A stretch of DNA of 64,000 nt from Shewanella saliphila (GTDB taxonomy: Bacteria > Pseudomonadota > Gammaproteobacteria > Enterobacterales > Shewanellaceae), in contig NZ_BMQV01000002.1 in assembly GCF_014648295.1 (NCBI RefSeq), positions 1 to 64,000 of the forward strand, read 5' to 3'. The notes under the pieces were generated by a model that searched no databases, was not told the origin of the DNA, and was given only the letters and a program-made list of their open reading frames with translations. Each line of letters opens with the position of its first letter. The first letter of the stretch is position 1. Positions 36,219-46,014 of this stretch are shown in pieces. The translations under genes and the position numbers were made by a program.

Positions 36219-37357
36219 TGACCTTACAGCTGCCACCATTGAGCCTGTATGTGCATATTCCTTGGTGTGTGCAAAAGTGTCCTTATTGCGACTTTAACTC
36301 TCACGGGCAAAACGGCGAGTTGCCTCAGCAGCAATATATTGATGCATTGCTGGCCGATCTTCAGGCTGACTTGGCGTATGTGCAAAACCGTAAAATTCAC
36401 ACGATTTTTATTGGTGGTGGCACGCCTTCTTTATTCGATGCCAGCCAAATACAGCGTTTACTCGACGGTGCTCGTGCATTAATCCCCTTTGAAGATGATA
36501 TTGAGATCACAATGGAGGCTAACCCGGGCACACTTGAACATGATGATTTTAGCGCCTACCGCGCTGCTGGAGTCACCCGATTATCGATTGGTGTACAAAG
36601 TTTTTCTAAAGATAAGCTTAATTTGCTCGGACGTATTCATAACGAAGATGAAGCAAAAATCGCGGCGCAAAAGGCCAAACAAGCCGATTATTTAAGCTTT
36701 AACCTCGATCTAATGCATGGGCTACCAAACCAAAGCTTTGACGAAGCCATGCACGACATCGACACGGCAACAGCATTAGCACCGCCGCATTTATCTTGGT
36801 ATCAATTAACCATTGAGCCCAATACCCTGTTCCACTCAAAACCGCCACAACTGCCCGATGATGAAAACCTATGGCAGATATATGAACAAGGGCAAAAGAA
36901 GCTGGCAGAGTTGGGTTACGAGCAATATGAAATCTCCGCCTATGCTAAGCCCGGATTTCAATGTCGTCATAATTTAAATTATTGGCAGTTTGGTGACTAT
37001 TTAGGGATTGGCTGCGGCGCGCACGGTAAAATAACCTTGCCGTCTGACAACCGAATTATCCGCACGGTTAAAATTAAGCACCCTAAAGGCTATTTAGCGG
37101 CACAAAACTACACCTTTGAAACCTCAGATGTGATTGAAGAAGATCGTCCATTAGAGTACTTGATGAACCGCTTACGATTAATGACACCGATTGCTAAAAC
37201 AGAATTTGAACAACGTACCGGCCAATCTGCCGAGGTCGTCAAAGTTGGTATGCAAAAGTCGATAGAAAGAGGTTTATTAACTGAAACCGACACACATTGG
37301 CAGCTTACGCCCAAAGGCCACATGTTTGTTAACGACTTACTGTCGCAATTTATTTAA
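36218..37357 (+). CDS. hemW: Heme chaperone HemW (radical SAM)
   Basis: A 379-residue radical SAM protein of the HemN-like class. The iron-sulfur site is CVQKCPYCDFNSHG; GGGTPSLF (SAM binding) and the NLDLMHGLPNQ strand follow. It lacks the extra N-terminal residues of true HemN, so heme insertion or trafficking (HemW) is more likely than coproporphyrinogen oxidation. Translation is coupled to rdgB through TAATG. The same gene pair is found in E. coli. Confidence 0.94.
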   Translation: MTLQLPPLSLYVHIPWCVQKCPYCDFNSHGQNGELPQQQYIDALLADLQADLAYVQNRKIHTIFIGGGTPSLFDASQIQRLLDGARALIPFEDDIEITMEANPGTLEHDDFSAYRAAGVTRLSIGVQSFSKDKLNLLGRIHNEDEAKIAAQKAKQADYLSFNLDLMHGLPNQSFDEAMHDIDTATALAPPHLSWYQLTIEPNTLFHSKPPQLPDDENLWQIYEQGQKKLAELGYEQYEISAYAKPGFQCRHNLNYWQFGDYLGIGCGAHGKITLPSDNRIIRTVKIKHPKGYLAAQNYTFETSDVIEEDRPLEYLMNRLRLMTPIAKTEFEQRTGQSAEVVKVGMQKSIERGLLTETDTHWQLTPKGHMFVNDLLSQFI

Positions 37358-37594
37358 CCCGACGTTACTCATCTGCAATACCCTGTAAAGCGCCCATTTG
37401 CATGAGCTGTGGGCTGCTATTCTCGCCTTTGACTCTTTGCGCTGTTTATCTGTGCTTTCCCTGTGCTGTTCCCTGCACTCTTTCTCTAGGTTCGATATAA
37501 CAAGATACACACTTTATAACATTTAATTTAACACATTTAGTAAAAGCTTGATTAGGATGTCAGCCTATAAATTGTGTCGTTTAGGAAGATATTG

Positions 37595-39445
37595 ATGTCC
37601 CTTAAAACTAAAACAACCTTAATTGCCGTGGCATTATCAAGCTTATTAAGTACATGCGCTGTTGCGCACTCACATACTTCAGTCGAGTTAAGCCCACAGC
37701 AGAGCAAAGCAGAGACCGCCAATACTGAGTCTGCTAAGGCAAACGCGCTATTTGAAGCCATCTTTATGGAAAACGTGATGGCCAGTCCCGTTAACCAAAC
37801 TTACTTAGGCATTAAGCAAGATTACGATAAGTGGAATGACTTATCAGAAGCGGCTGCAGATGCTGAGCTTGCCCGTGCTAAAGATCAACTTGCCCGCATA
37901 AATGCCATAGATATTACTCAGCTCGACGAGCAAACCACCTTAAGCTTTGAATTACTCAAAGCACGCATAGAACAAACGATTGCTGATGATAAATGGCGTT
38001 ATCACACCTATCCGGTAAACCAAATGTACGGCGTGCATTCTATGGTGGCATCGATATTAATTAACCAACATCAAATAACCGACGAAAGTGATGCTAAGGC
38101 TTATATCAGCCGCCTTAATGCCACCGAAACATTACTCGCACAATTACAAACAGCACTTGAAATTAGAGCCAACAAAAAGATTATCGCCCCTAAGTTTGTG
38201 TTTGGTTATGTGATTGCAGACAGTCAAAACATTATCTCTGGCGCTCCCTTTAACGATACCGATAAAGACAACGCCTTGTGGGCTGATGCCAACCGAAAAA
38301 TCAATAAGCTCGACATTAGTGAAGACAAAAAGCGCGCTCTATTGGCCGAAGTTAAACAAGCCTTAATCACTAAAGTAAAGCCCGCTTACCAGCAGTTTAT
38401 TGCTTATGCCAAAACCTTAGAGGCCCGGGCTGATACGCGTGATGGTGCATGGAAACTCCCAGACGGAGAAGCCTTCTTTAAAAATGCTCTCTCCCGCACG
38501 ACCACCACAGACATGAGCGCAGACCAAATTCATGACTTGGGTTTAGCAGAAGTAAAACGCATCCATAATGAAATGCGCCTTATTATGAAAAAGGTTAACT
38601 ATACCGGTAACCTGCAAGAGTTTTTTACCTTTATGCGTGATGATAAGCAGTTCTATTACCCAGAAACTGACGTGGGTAAACAAGCTTATTTAACCGAAGC
38701 AAAAGCGTTAATCGACAATATGGAAACTCGCCTCGACGAAGTCTTTAAAATAAAGCCGAAAGCGGCGTTGCTGGTTAAACAAGTTGAAGCTTTTCGTGAG
38801 AAATCTGCAGGTAAAGCATTTTACGATCAACCCGCTCCCGATGGCTCTCGACCAGGTACTTACTACGCTAACTTATATAAAATGGAAGCAATGCCAAAAT
38901 ATCAAATGGAGGCGTTAGCCTACCATGAGGGTATTCCTGGGCATCATATGCAAATTGCCATTGCCCAAGAACTGCAAGGCATTCCAAAGTTTCGTAAGTT
39001 TGGTGGTTATACCGCTTATATTGAAGGTTGGGGTTTATATTCAGAGTACTTTCCGAAAGAAATGGGCCTTTATGCCGACCCTTATTCAGATTTTGGCCGC
39101 TTATCAATGGAACTATGGCGCGCGTGTCGCCTAGTCGTCGATACCGGTATTCATGATAAAAAATGGACTCGTGAGCAAGCCATTGCTTATTACGTCGATA
39201 ACACGCCTAACGCCGAATCTGACGCGATAAAAATGGTTGAGCGCCATATTGTTATGCCATCGCAAGCGACTGCATACAAGGTTGGGATGATTAAGATTTT
39301 ATCATTACGTGAAAAAGCTAAAAAACAACTTGGTGATAAGTTTGATATCCGTGATTTTCACACACTAGTATTAAAAAATGGCCCATTGCCTTTAGATGTA
39401 CTTGAAGAGCAAGTTGATAAATGGATTAAGCAGCAAGTTATTTAA
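37595..39445 (+). CDS. DUF885 family exported putative metallopeptidase
   Basis: About 616 residues, with a signal sequence MSLKTKTTLIAVALSSLLST at the N-terminus. A Cys follows in LSTC, but this is a poor lipobox, so I cannot say whether it is lipidated. The C-terminal half has the zinc-protease-like motif YHEGIPGHHMQ characteristic of DUF885, and later GWGLYSEYFPKEM and GQ-like WRACRLVVDTGIH. The family is thought to act as zinc-dependent peptidases. AGGA lies 9 bases upstream of the chosen start. Transcribed alone; a strong terminator follows. Confidence 0.88.
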   Translation: MSLKTKTTLIAVALSSLLSTCAVAHSHTSVELSPQQSKAETANTESAKANALFEAIFMENVMASPVNQTYLGIKQDYDKWNDLSEAAADAELARAKDQLARINAIDITQLDEQTTLSFELLKARIEQTIADDKWRYHTYPVNQMYGVHSMVASILINQHQITDESDAKAYISRLNATETLLAQLQTALEIRANKKIIAPKFVFGYVIADSQNIISGAPFNDTDKDNALWADANRKINKLDISEDKKRALLAEVKQALITKVKPAYQQFIAYAKTLEARADTRDGAWKLPDGEAFFKNALSRTTTTDMSADQIHDLGLAEVKRIHNEMRLIMKKVNYTGNLQEFFTFMRDDKQFYYPETDVGKQAYLTEAKALIDNMETRLDEVFKIKPKAALLVKQVEAFREKSAGKAFYDQPAPDGSRPGTYYANLYKMEAMPKYQMEALAYHEGIPGHHMQIAIAQELQGIPKFRKFGGYTAYIEGWGLYSEYFPKEMGLYADPYSDFGRLSMELWRACRLVVDTGIHDKKWTREQAIAYYVDNTPNAESDAIKMVERHIVMPSQATAYKVGMIKILSLREKAKKQLGDKFDIRDFHTLVLKNGPLPLDVLEEQVDKWIKQQVI

Positions 39446-39460
39446 GCTGAGTACAACAAT

Positions 39461-39494
39461 AAAAATGCAGCAACCTTAGGTTGCTGCATTTTTT
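39461..39494 (+). terminator. Rho-independent terminator after the DUF885 gene
   Basis: A 15-base-pair perfect stem (AAAAATGCAGCAACC / GGTTGCTGCATTTTT) with a TTA loop and a T tail, 15 bases after the stop. Confidence 0.95.
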
Positions 39495-39520
39495 ATTGGT
39501 TGTTATTTTTTTGAACCACA

Positions 39521-39550
39521 AAAAAATAACCCCAAGTCAATGCTTGGGGT
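39521..39550 (-). terminator. Minus-strand terminator of an unassigned small transcript
   Basis: On the minus strand ACCCCAAG CATTGA CTTGGGGT is followed by TATTTTTTTG. The annotated minus gene upstream (LysR) already has its own terminator at 39841-39872, so this one may end a separate small RNA. Confidence 0.75.
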
Positions 39551-39574
39551 AACCAAAAAACTAGGATGATGGTT

Positions 39575-39673
39575 TCAAAGCCGACATTGTTTTAGTTTGA
39601 AGAAAACCGTTGTCAGCACTGATCCAAAATTTGCATGGTTGCCGATTTGGGCATTCAACTGAAAAGGGGTCAT
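39575..39673 (-). CDS. Candidate 32-codon small ORF
   Basis: The minus strand has an ATG frame of 32 codons beginning MTPFQLNAQIGNHANFGSVL and ending KLKQCRL before TGA. A GAG is 4 bases upstream. It lies between a plausible promoter (39721-39748) and the terminator at 39521-39550. I do not recognise the product. It may be coding, or just part of a small RNA of about 190 bases; no hydrophobic segment or signal peptide is visible. Confidence 0.25.
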   Translation of the reverse strand: MTPFQLNAQIGNHANFGSVLTTVFFKLKQCRL

Positions 39674-39720
39674 TTCTCAGAAAAATACATATTCAAATCA
39701 TTTCGAATCAACTGACATCT

Positions 39721-39748
39721 ATTGTATTGATATAAGAACAGACTGCAA
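39721..39748 (-). promoter_or_regulatory. Candidate promoter of the small transcript
   Basis: On the minus strand TTGCAG, 16 bases, then TACAAT. This would start RNA near 39714, about 40 bases before the small ORF and 190 bases before the terminator. Confidence 0.35.
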
Positions 39749-39840
39749 CAACTAACCTGCCTTACATCAGTAAGTCATTGATTAATAGTTCACTAAAAAA
39801 TGAATCAATGAACTAGTTAAAGTGTTGATATAAAACAGAT

Positions 39841-39872
39841 AAAAATAAAGCCGCAAGGTTATTTGCGGCTTT
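39841..39872 (-). terminator. Rho-independent terminator after the LysR gene
   Basis: A 10-base-pair stem (AAAGCCGCAA / TTGCGGCTTT) with a six-base loop, then TTATTTTT on the minus strand; it is 30 bases after the LysR stop. T-rich sequence also follows on the plus strand, so it may work both ways. Confidence 0.92.
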
Positions 39873-39902
39873 GTTTTATTTCAAGAACAATGTTTCCGGA
39901 TT

Positions 39903-40844
39903 TTACTTGCGAAGCTTGTATAAATGATCGAACTTCGCATCCCAATATGGCGGGCTACCAATATGGGTTTTAATGAAATCAATAAATGCACTGACCTTAG
40001 GAGCCAAGTGTTTACGACGAGGGTAAACCGCTTGCAAAGGTAAGTTATGAGTTAATTGCCAATCAGGTAATAATGGCACCAATGTGCCCTGGGCAATTTC
40101 ATCTTCCATTAGATAACTCGCAAGATACACAATACCTAAACCGCTGACGGCAGCTGACTTAAGTGCAGGAGCATTATCAACACGGAAATTACCAGACACC
40201 CCGATTTCGCAATAATCTTCGCCCTTTTTAAATTGCCACATGCTGTGCTCATGCCACTCGCCTTGATACACCAAGCAATTGTGTTCAACTAATTGTTCAG
40301 GACGACTAATATTACCATGCTGGGCAATATAACCTGGTGACGCAACTAACAAAAATTGACATTTCATTAGTGGTCTAGCAACCATACCTAACGGCAATTG
40401 TTCAGACATAGTTAACAGTAAGTCTAAACCTTCACTGACCACATCAACTTTATGGTCAAGCAAGCTGACTTGTAACTCAAGCTCAGGATGGCGAGCCATA
40501 AAGTCTGGTAATGCCGGAATAATATGCATGGTGCCGAATGATTGTGAGATCCCCACTTTCAATACGCCACGAGTTGCGTCATTTAAGTTATGGACACTGG
40601 CAACAGCTTGCTCTGCATCGCGAAGTAACTCTTCACCTTGCAGATATAACAAATTACCAGCTTCAGTAAGACTTAAACTACGCGTTGTACGCTGAATAAG
40701 TTGAACACCAAGTTTATGTTCAAGATCTGCAACTTGCGTACTCACTTTAGATTTAGAAATGCCAAGACGTCTGGCAGCTGCACTAAAACTTCCTGCGCGT
40801 GCAACATGAGTAAAAATTGCGATAGGTTCTAACAGTTCTAACAT
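39903..40844 (-). CDS. LysR family transcriptional regulator
   Basis: A 313-residue regulator. The N-terminal winged helix-turn-helix covers residues 1-60 (IFTHVARAGSFSAAARRLGISKSKVSTQVADLE, read as FTHVARAGSFSAAARRLGIS then KSKVSTQVADLEHKLG), and the rest is a periplasmic-binding-like effector domain. The form of the domain (RTTRSLSLTEAG, GVLKVGISQSFG) places it in the AaeR/DsdC-like group of which many regulate efflux or aromatic metabolism. Its target is not evident; neighbours on both sides face away or have own terminators. Good AGGCGA ribosome site. Confidence 0.92.
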   Translation of the reverse strand: MLELLEPIAIFTHVARAGSFSAAARRLGISKSKVSTQVADLEHKLGVQLIQRTTRSLSLTEAGNLLYLQGEELLRDAEQAVASVHNLNDATRGVLKVGISQSFGTMHIIPALPDFMARHPELELQVSLLDHKVDVVSEGLDLLLTMSEQLPLGMVARPLMKCQFLLVASPGYIAQHGNISRPEQLVEHNCLVYQGEWHEHSMWQFKKGEDYCEIGVSGNFRVDNAPALKSAAVSGLGIVYLASYLMEDEIAQGTLVPLLPDWQLTHNLPLQAVYPRRKHLAPKVSAFIDFIKTHIGSPPYWDAKFDHLYKLRK

Positions 40845-41183
40845 GAAAGTCGCCTTAAGCTGGTTACGACATTAAAAAAAATTAGGTGTTTGTTGAGTCA
40901 GGAATAAAAGCCACGTTAAAGGACTATTCCAAGTTAAACATTCACGTCAACTCAGTTATATTTGAAACAAGTTTGCAGCCAATAAGCAGACATAAAAAGT
41001 CAATATTGGCATACACAAGTCTGTTGTCTTAAATATAACCACATCTAAAGTAGAGTGCTTTTTTGTTATAATTTTTATGAGTATAACAAAAAAACCAGCT
41101 ATGGCTCTATATTTATAATTGACAATTTTTTTATCAGAACAAAGAAATGGCGCTATAGCGGCTGATGAGGGCTTTTTATCAAT
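40845..41183. other. Intergenic stretch upstream of LysR with a perfect palindrome
   Basis: No gene is seen in this stretch. It must contain the LysR promoter. Its one striking feature is the hairpin at 41059-41093. Confidence 0.5.
41059..41093. repeat. 12-bp perfect inverted repeat
   Basis: TTTTTTGTTATA and TATAACAAAAAA flank 11 bases. The T-rich and A-rich ends make it terminator-like in both directions, but no gene ends nearby; it lies about 215 bases from the LysR start. It could be an operator or a relic terminator. Confidence 0.6.
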
Positions 41184-41220
41184 AAAAAAAGCCCCTGTGT
41201 CTTGAAATAGAAAACAGGGG
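41184..41220 (-). terminator. Rho-independent terminator after the DUF2884 gene
   Basis: On the minus strand CCCCTGT and ACAGGGG flank 15 bases and are followed by CTTTTTTT, 40 bases after the stop codon. Confidence 0.88.
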
Positions 41221-41262
41221 AAGGTCAGGTGTCTTTCAGGGAGACGGGTTGACTAAAAAAGC

Positions 41263-42075
41263 TTATTGCGTTGTGTCACCTAGCTTAGCTAGGGTATATG
41301 GAGCAAGTTCGGGTATGGCTTGACGCGCTTGATTTTCGAGCACTAATAAACCTTCAAAATTGTCACAAACTTTGGTTGCACGAGCTTCAAGCTCTTGAGA
41401 TTGCGACTCAAGTTGCTGCTCAATGTCGTTACCAACATTATCCATTTTTTGTGAGAATGCATTCATCTTTTCTTCAAATGTACCGCCATCTGATGACATA
41501 ATTTGGCTGCCTAGCGTCATCATTAATGAGCCCATTGAGCTGGTTACCATCTGTTCTATTTCTTGCTCAAACTCTTCATTAAAGGTTTTCTCAATTGATG
41601 CTTCGGTAGAGCCTAAATAAAACTTATCACCTTGCTGATACGCCATAGTATCGACACGTTGTTGAATACCAGACATTAATTTATCAATATGAGTGCCTGC
41701 GGCTTCACCTAAAATTGGCGTCAATGCCATGTTAACCGCTTGCGTAGCAATCGACACTACATCGCCCACTAAGTCAATCACATCTGGCACCTGGCTAGAA
41801 AGCGCTTCAGAATACTCGGTCAATAATTTTTGTTGATCGTCGTTAAGGGTAATTTTTTTACCATCGACATAAAGTTGACCTAACTCAACGCGATACTTTT
41901 CTGCGCCGTTATCACTTATCTGTAAATTAGTGGGTTCAACCGTGACATCATAATTCAGCGTCACATTACACTTATCATCATTGAGAGACATTTTTGCCAT
42001 GGCTGGAGTCCATGCGCCAGCGGTAAACAACACGCTGGTTAATGCTAACCCACAGATCAACTTTTGCTTGGTCAT
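41263..42075 (-). CDS. yggN: DUF2884 (YggN) family exported protein
   Basis: I start at 42075 (MTKQKLICGLALTSV), where AGGA precedes by 8 bases and a signal peptide ending TPAMAK follows; the open frame runs 28 codons further. The mature part contains CNVTLNYDVTVEPTNLQI, LNDDQQKLLTEYSEAL, and a long Gln/Glu-rich helical half, matching YggN of E. coli. Function unknown; predicted periplasmic. It sits in the same relative place as in E. coli, ahead of yggL-trmB-mutY, but with glsA inserted between. Confidence 0.88.
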   Translation of the reverse strand: MTKQKLICGLALTSVLFTAGAWTPAMAKMSLNDDKCNVTLNYDVTVEPTNLQISDNGAEKYRVELGQLYVDGKKITLNDDQQKLLTEYSEALSSQVPDVIDLVGDVVSIATQAVNMALTPILGEAAGTHIDKLMSGIQQRVDTMAYQQGDKFYLGSTEASIEKTFNEEFEQEIEQMVTSSMGSLMMTLGSQIMSSDGGTFEEKMNAFSQKMDNVGNDIEQQLESQSQELEARATKVCDNFEGLLVLENQARQAIPELAPYTLAKLGDTTQ

Positions 42076-42292
42076 GATAAAGATCCTTTTTGCAGTACGA
42101 GTGCGAATAATTAAGTCGAATATAAAACTTATAAAGCATAAGCCATGCCAAACATGCAAACCAATGATTTATATAAGTTTTAACTCTTTAAAGATTTAAA
42201 GTGAGGAGGGTGAGCGATGAATAACAGCAGTGTATTCGTAAAATAAACCAAAAAGTAGTCTATTTTACGAATCTCAATAATAATTAATTAGC

Positions 42293-43207
42293 CTAAAAAA
42301 TTGAGCGGCCAAGTTGTTGGCTAATATGTTCTAACATTGCGGTACCGGCAAGTGAGTTACCATTAATATCAAGTTCTGGTGACCACACACAAATTGACAT
42401 ATCACCGGGTATTACAGCAATAATCCCCCCACCAACACCACTTTTACCAGGCATACCCACACGGTAGGCAAATTCACCGGCACCATCATATAACCCAGAT
42501 GTGGCCAGTAAGGCATTTAATTGCCTTGTTTGTACGGGCGTGACTATCTCATCACCCTCGAGGGTTTTGCCTCGATTAGCTAAATAAAACATGGCTCGAG
42601 ATAAATCAGCGCAACTCATTTTTAATGAGCAGTAATGAAAGTAGCTTTTCAGCACAGTATCGACATCACCGTCGAAGTTACCGAATGATTTCATTAAATA
42701 GGCAATTGACGCATTACGTGCACTAAACTGAAACTCAGAATCAGCAACTGTTTTATCGTAAGTGACACTTGGGTCTTGGCTTAACTGTCTCACCACTTCT
42801 AACATACGATGTTTAGGTGCGCCAAGACGGGCTTGCAGCAAGTCGGCAATAACCAGTGCACCCGCATTAATAAAGGGGTTTCGTGGTTTGCCACGCTCTA
42901 ACTCTACTTGGACTAATGAGTTAAACGAATGACCTGAAGGCTCTTTTCCTACTCGATTCCAGATTTCTTCTTCTGTGTATAAGTTTAACGCAAGCGTTAG
43001 ACTAAACACTTTGGAAATACTTTGAATAGAAAAAGGCTCAAGATAGTCGCCAGCGCCAATGGTAGTACCGTCAACAGTCGTGATGGCAATACCTATTTTA
43101 TTGGGGTCAACATTAGCAAGGGCAGGAATATACCCTGCCACCTTGCCTTTACCCAATAACGGCCTGACTTTGTCTACCGCTTCTTGTAGTAATAATTGCT
43201 CTGGCAA
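42293..43207 (-). CDS. glsA: Glutaminase
   Basis: A 304-residue serine-dependent glutaminase converting glutamine to glutamate and ammonia. It has [11 protein letters not shown], the catalytic SxxK in [22 protein letters not shown], and [15 protein letters not shown]. The start codon is TTG at 43207: there is no ATG upstream of the core, an in-frame stop lies three codons before it, and a GGGG site at the end of yggL precedes by about 10 bases. It begins 6 bases after the yggL stop, suggesting coupled translation. Confidence 0.93.
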   Translation of the reverse strand: MPEQLLLQEAVDKVRPLLGKGKVAGYIPALANVDPNKIGIAITTVDGTTIGAGDYLEPFSIQSISKVFSLTLALNLYTEEEIWNRVGKEPSGHSFNSLVQVELERGKPRNPFINAGALVIADLLQARLGAPKHRMLEVVRQLSQDPSVTYDKTVADSEFQFSARNASIAYLMKSFGNFDGDVDTVLKSYFHYCSLKMSCADLSRAMFYLANRGKTLEGDEIVTPVQTRQLNALLATSGLYDGAGEFAYRVGMPGKSGVGGGIIAVIPGDMSICVWSPELDINGNSLAGTAMLEHISQQLGRSIF

Positions 43208-43213
43208 TTTAGT

Positions 43214-43540
43214 TTAACCCCACCAGATGTCATATAAGGCACTCACTTCTATGCCCGATACTGGTTTGCTTTGCCAAAATGCCTGTACTGCGGCGATATC
43301 ATCTTCGGTACACTTGCCAATGGCCTGGGTTGCAATGATGCCTTCCCATTCTTTATGGCCACCACCATGAAAGCCTAACTGGCGAGGTTCAATCACTTCA
43401 TCAATAAACTGATCAACTAATGCATCAATATCTTGTTCTGAGACTGACTCGTCAAAGGTCCAATTGACATCGAACCCGAACTCTTGAAACTCATCCACTC
43501 GTAACTTTTTACGTAAACGACGGCTGCGATTTTGCGCCAT
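43214..43540 (-). CDS. yggL: YggL family protein (DUF469, 50S-associated)
   Basis: A 108-residue protein with the family pattern NRSRRLRKKLRVDEFQEFGF, a central GGHKEWEG segment and C-terminal VSALYDIWWG. YggL is known to bind the 50S ribosomal subunit in E. coli. It keeps the conserved place next to trmB, 23 bases downstream. Good GGAGAA ribosome site. Confidence 0.93.
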   Translation of the reverse strand: MAQNRSRRLRKKLRVDEFQEFGFDVNWTFDESVSEQDIDALVDQFIDEVIEPRQLGFHGGGHKEWEGIIATQAIGKCTEDDIAAVQAFWQSKPVSGIEVSALYDIWWG

Positions 43541-43563
43541 AATGTGTTCTCCAGTTGCTAAAA

Positions 43564-44280
43564 TTAAGCGATACGCTCAAACATGATATCCCAAACACCG
43601 TGACCAAGACGATGGCCACGCGCTTCGAACTTAGTTAACGGACGGTGGTCTGGACGTTCAACCACTGTACCAGTAGTAGATTGATTTTTATAACCTTCTG
43701 CAGCATTCATTACTTCTAACATATGCTCGCTGTAGTTTTCCCAATCTGTTGCCATATGCAGCACGCCGCCGATTTTTAACTTACGGCGGACTAACTCAAC
43801 AAACTCAGCTTGCACAATGCGGCGTTTGTGGTGACGCTTTTTGTGCCAAGGATCTGGGAAAAACAATTGCAAACGTGCTAATGAGCCGTCAGCAATGCTG
43901 TGCTCTAATACTTCCATTGCATCATGGTGGTATACACGTAAATTAGTGACTTTGGCTTCACCCGCGTCGGCTAAACATGCGCCAATACCTGGTTTGTGCA
44001 CTTCAATACCAATAAAGTTTTGCTCAGGTGATGCACTTGCCATTTGCACTAATGAGGCACCCATACCAAAGCCGATTTCAAGAACGGTATCGGCATCACG
44101 CCCAAACACTTTTGTTAAATCAAGTGGTTGTGGTGTGTAGTCCAACCCCATTGCAGGCCAGTGAGCCTCAATTGCTTGTGATTGGCCTTTGGTTAGTCGC
44201 CCTTCACGCAAAACAAAACTTCTGATTTTACGAATATACTTACCGTCTTCGTTAAACTCAGCTGTGGTAACGTCGCTCAT
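43564..44280 (-). CDS. trmB: tRNA (guanine-N7-)-methyltransferase
   Basis: A 238-residue class I methyltransferase that modifies G46 of tRNAs. SAM motif I is [15 protein letters not shown]; the signature [19 protein letters not shown] is unmistakable; [13 protein letters not shown] and [13 protein letters not shown] follow. Transcribed away from mutY across a 258-bp gap. Confidence 0.97.
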   Translation of the reverse strand: MSDVTTAEFNEDGKYIRKIRSFVLREGRLTKGQSQAIEAHWPAMGLDYTPQPLDLTKVFGRDADTVLEIGFGMGASLVQMASASPEQNFIGIEVHKPGIGACLADAGEAKVTNLRVYHHDAMEVLEHSIADGSLARLQLFFPDPWHKKRHHKRRIVQAEFVELVRRKLKIGGVLHMATDWENYSEHMLEVMNAAEGYKNQSTTGTVVERPDHRPLTKFEARGHRLGHGVWDIMFERIA

Positions 44281-44538
44281 TTCTGCCTCATTGCTTACGT
44301 AATTTACCCAATGTAAGTGTTTACCGTTAGCGTACTAACGCCACTATTTACATCCACATTACGCTTTTGCTATTTGTGGTGGATCAATTTAAAAAATTAA
44401 GTTGGGCATTATACCTAAAGTCGCCGCACATGTTTACGCTAAATTAATCATCAACAAGTGATTCTGCTCAAGTGAGTATAAAAGGTTAAAATGGTTTGCC
44501 TACTTGTGTAATAAAATGGCTATAGATACACTGCGCCC

Positions 44539-45612
44539 ATGAAAAAAGTGACTACCTTTGCCGAGCGTATTATTGCTTGGTACGACCTTAATGGTCGTAA
44601 AACACTGCCCTGGCAGATCAATAAAACACCTTACCGCGTTTGGGTGTCTGAAATTATGCTGCAACAAACCCAAGTCGCAACGGTTATCCCTTATTATGAA
44701 CGATTTATGGCAAGATTTCCGACGGTTGTCGAACTTGCTAACGCTGAGCAAGATGAGGTATTACATTTATGGACAGGATTAGGCTACTACGCCAGAGCGC
44801 GTAATTTGCATAAAGCCGCCCAGCATGTGCGTGATGCATTTAGTGGCGAGTTTCCCACAGACTTTGACGATGTGGTTGCTTTATCTGGTATTGGTAAGTC
44901 TACCGCTGGAGCGGTGTTGTCACTCTCACTTGGACAACATCATCCTATTTTGGATGGCAATGTAAAGCGTGTATTAGCAAGGCACGGTGCGATTGACGGT
45001 TGGCCTGGGGTGAAAACGGTTGAGCAGCAGTTATGGCAATTAACCGAACAACATACACCCAAAGTAGGTGTAGAGAAATTTAACCAAGCCATGATGGATA
45101 TTGGCTCTAGTGTATGTACACGAAGTAAGCCACTTTGTGCGCAATGTCCTGTCGCAATTGACTGTAAGGCGCAATTACAAGGTGAACAAACTCGTTACCC
45201 CGGTAAAAAACCTAAAAAAGTTACCCCTGAAAAGTCCGCTTTTATGTTGGTTATGGTTAACAACTCTGGTTCAGATACCACTGTACAGTTAATGCAGCGT
45301 CCACCCGCGGGTATCTGGGGCGGTTTATGGTGTTTCCCACAATTTGATACAGAGGTGGAGTTGACTGATTATTTAGCGCTGCATAACCTTAAAGCCTCAG
45401 ATCAAGGCCTTGCTGGATTTAGACATACATTTAGCCACTTTCATTTGGATATTCAGCCCGTTTTAGTTGAATTAACATCTCAGCCAGTTACGGGGATCAT
45501 GGAACAAAACGCGACTCTCTGGTATAACATAGACCAACCAGCAAAAGTGGGATTAGCTGCGGCCACAGAGCGTATTTTGTCTAATTTAGCCGTACTTTTC
45601 ATGACACATTAG
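44539..45612 (+). CDS. mutY: Adenine DNA glycosylase
   Basis: Removes adenine mispaired with 8-oxoguanine. The 357-residue protein has the HhH-GPD core ([19 protein letters not shown] with catalytic Glu, [25 protein letters not shown] with catalytic Asp), the iron-sulfur cluster [17 protein letters not shown], and a C-terminal NUDIX-like 8-oxoG recognition domain with [15 protein letters not shown]. Normal length. Followed 33 bases later by yggX as in E. coli. Confidence 0.97.
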   Translation: MKKVTTFAERIIAWYDLNGRKTLPWQINKTPYRVWVSEIMLQQTQVATVIPYYERFMARFPTVVELANAEQDEVLHLWTGLGYYARARNLHKAAQHVRDAFSGEFPTDFDDVVALSGIGKSTAGAVLSLSLGQHHPILDGNVKRVLARHGAIDGWPGVKTVEQQLWQLTEQHTPKVGVEKFNQAMMDIGSSVCTRSKPLCAQCPVAIDCKAQLQGEQTRYPGKKPKKVTPEKSAFMLVMVNNSGSDTTVQLMQRPPAGIWGGLWCFPQFDTEVELTDYLALHNLKASDQGLAGFRHTFSHFHLDIQPVLVELTSQPVTGIMEQNATLWYNIDQPAKVGLAAATERILSNLAVLFMTH

Positions 45613-45645
45613 TTTTAATCGAAATTAAGTTAGTAAGGAATCACC

Positions 45646-45924
45646 ATGGCTCGCACAGTTCAGTGTCAACACCTTAATAAATCTGCCGACGGTTTGGATT
45701 TTCAGCTTTATCCAGGCGAGTTAGGTAAACGTATTTATGACAATATCAGTAAAGAAGCGTGGGGCTTGTGGCAACAAAAGCAAACGATGCTGATTAATGA
45801 GAAAAAACTCAACATGATGAATGTTGATGACCGCAAATTTTTAGAAACTCAAATGCTGAGCTTCTTATTTGAAGGTAAAGATGTTGAAATCGAAGGTTAT
45901 GTTCCTCCTGCTGAAGACGAGTAA
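45646..45924 (+). CDS. yggX: Fe(2+)-trafficking protein YggX
   Basis: A 92-residue protein beginning [19 protein letters not shown], with the conserved Cys7, and containing [19 protein letters not shown] and [11 protein letters not shown]-like residues. It protects iron-sulfur clusters against oxidative damage and is thought to handle ferrous iron, possibly for MutY, its usual operon partner. Good AAGGA site and a strong terminator after a short AACATTAGTGATAA tandem repeat. Confidence 0.96.
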   Translation: MARTVQCQHLNKSADGLDFQLYPGELGKRIYDNISKEAWGLWQQKQTMLINEKKLNMMNVDDRKFLETQMLSFLFEGKDVEIEGYVPPAEDE

Positions 45925-45976
45925 CAAACATTAGTGATAAACATTAGTGATAAACATTAATAACAAACATTAATAG

Positions 45977-46004
45977 AAAAAGCCGCAAACAATGCGGCTT
46001 TTTT
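45977..46004 (+). terminator. Rho-independent terminator after yggX
   Basis: AAAAGCCGCA and TGCGGCTTTT flank AACAA, followed by T residues. The A run on the other side would let it serve the minus-strand YceI remnant too. Confidence 0.93.
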
Positions 46005-46014
46005 GTGGCTATAC

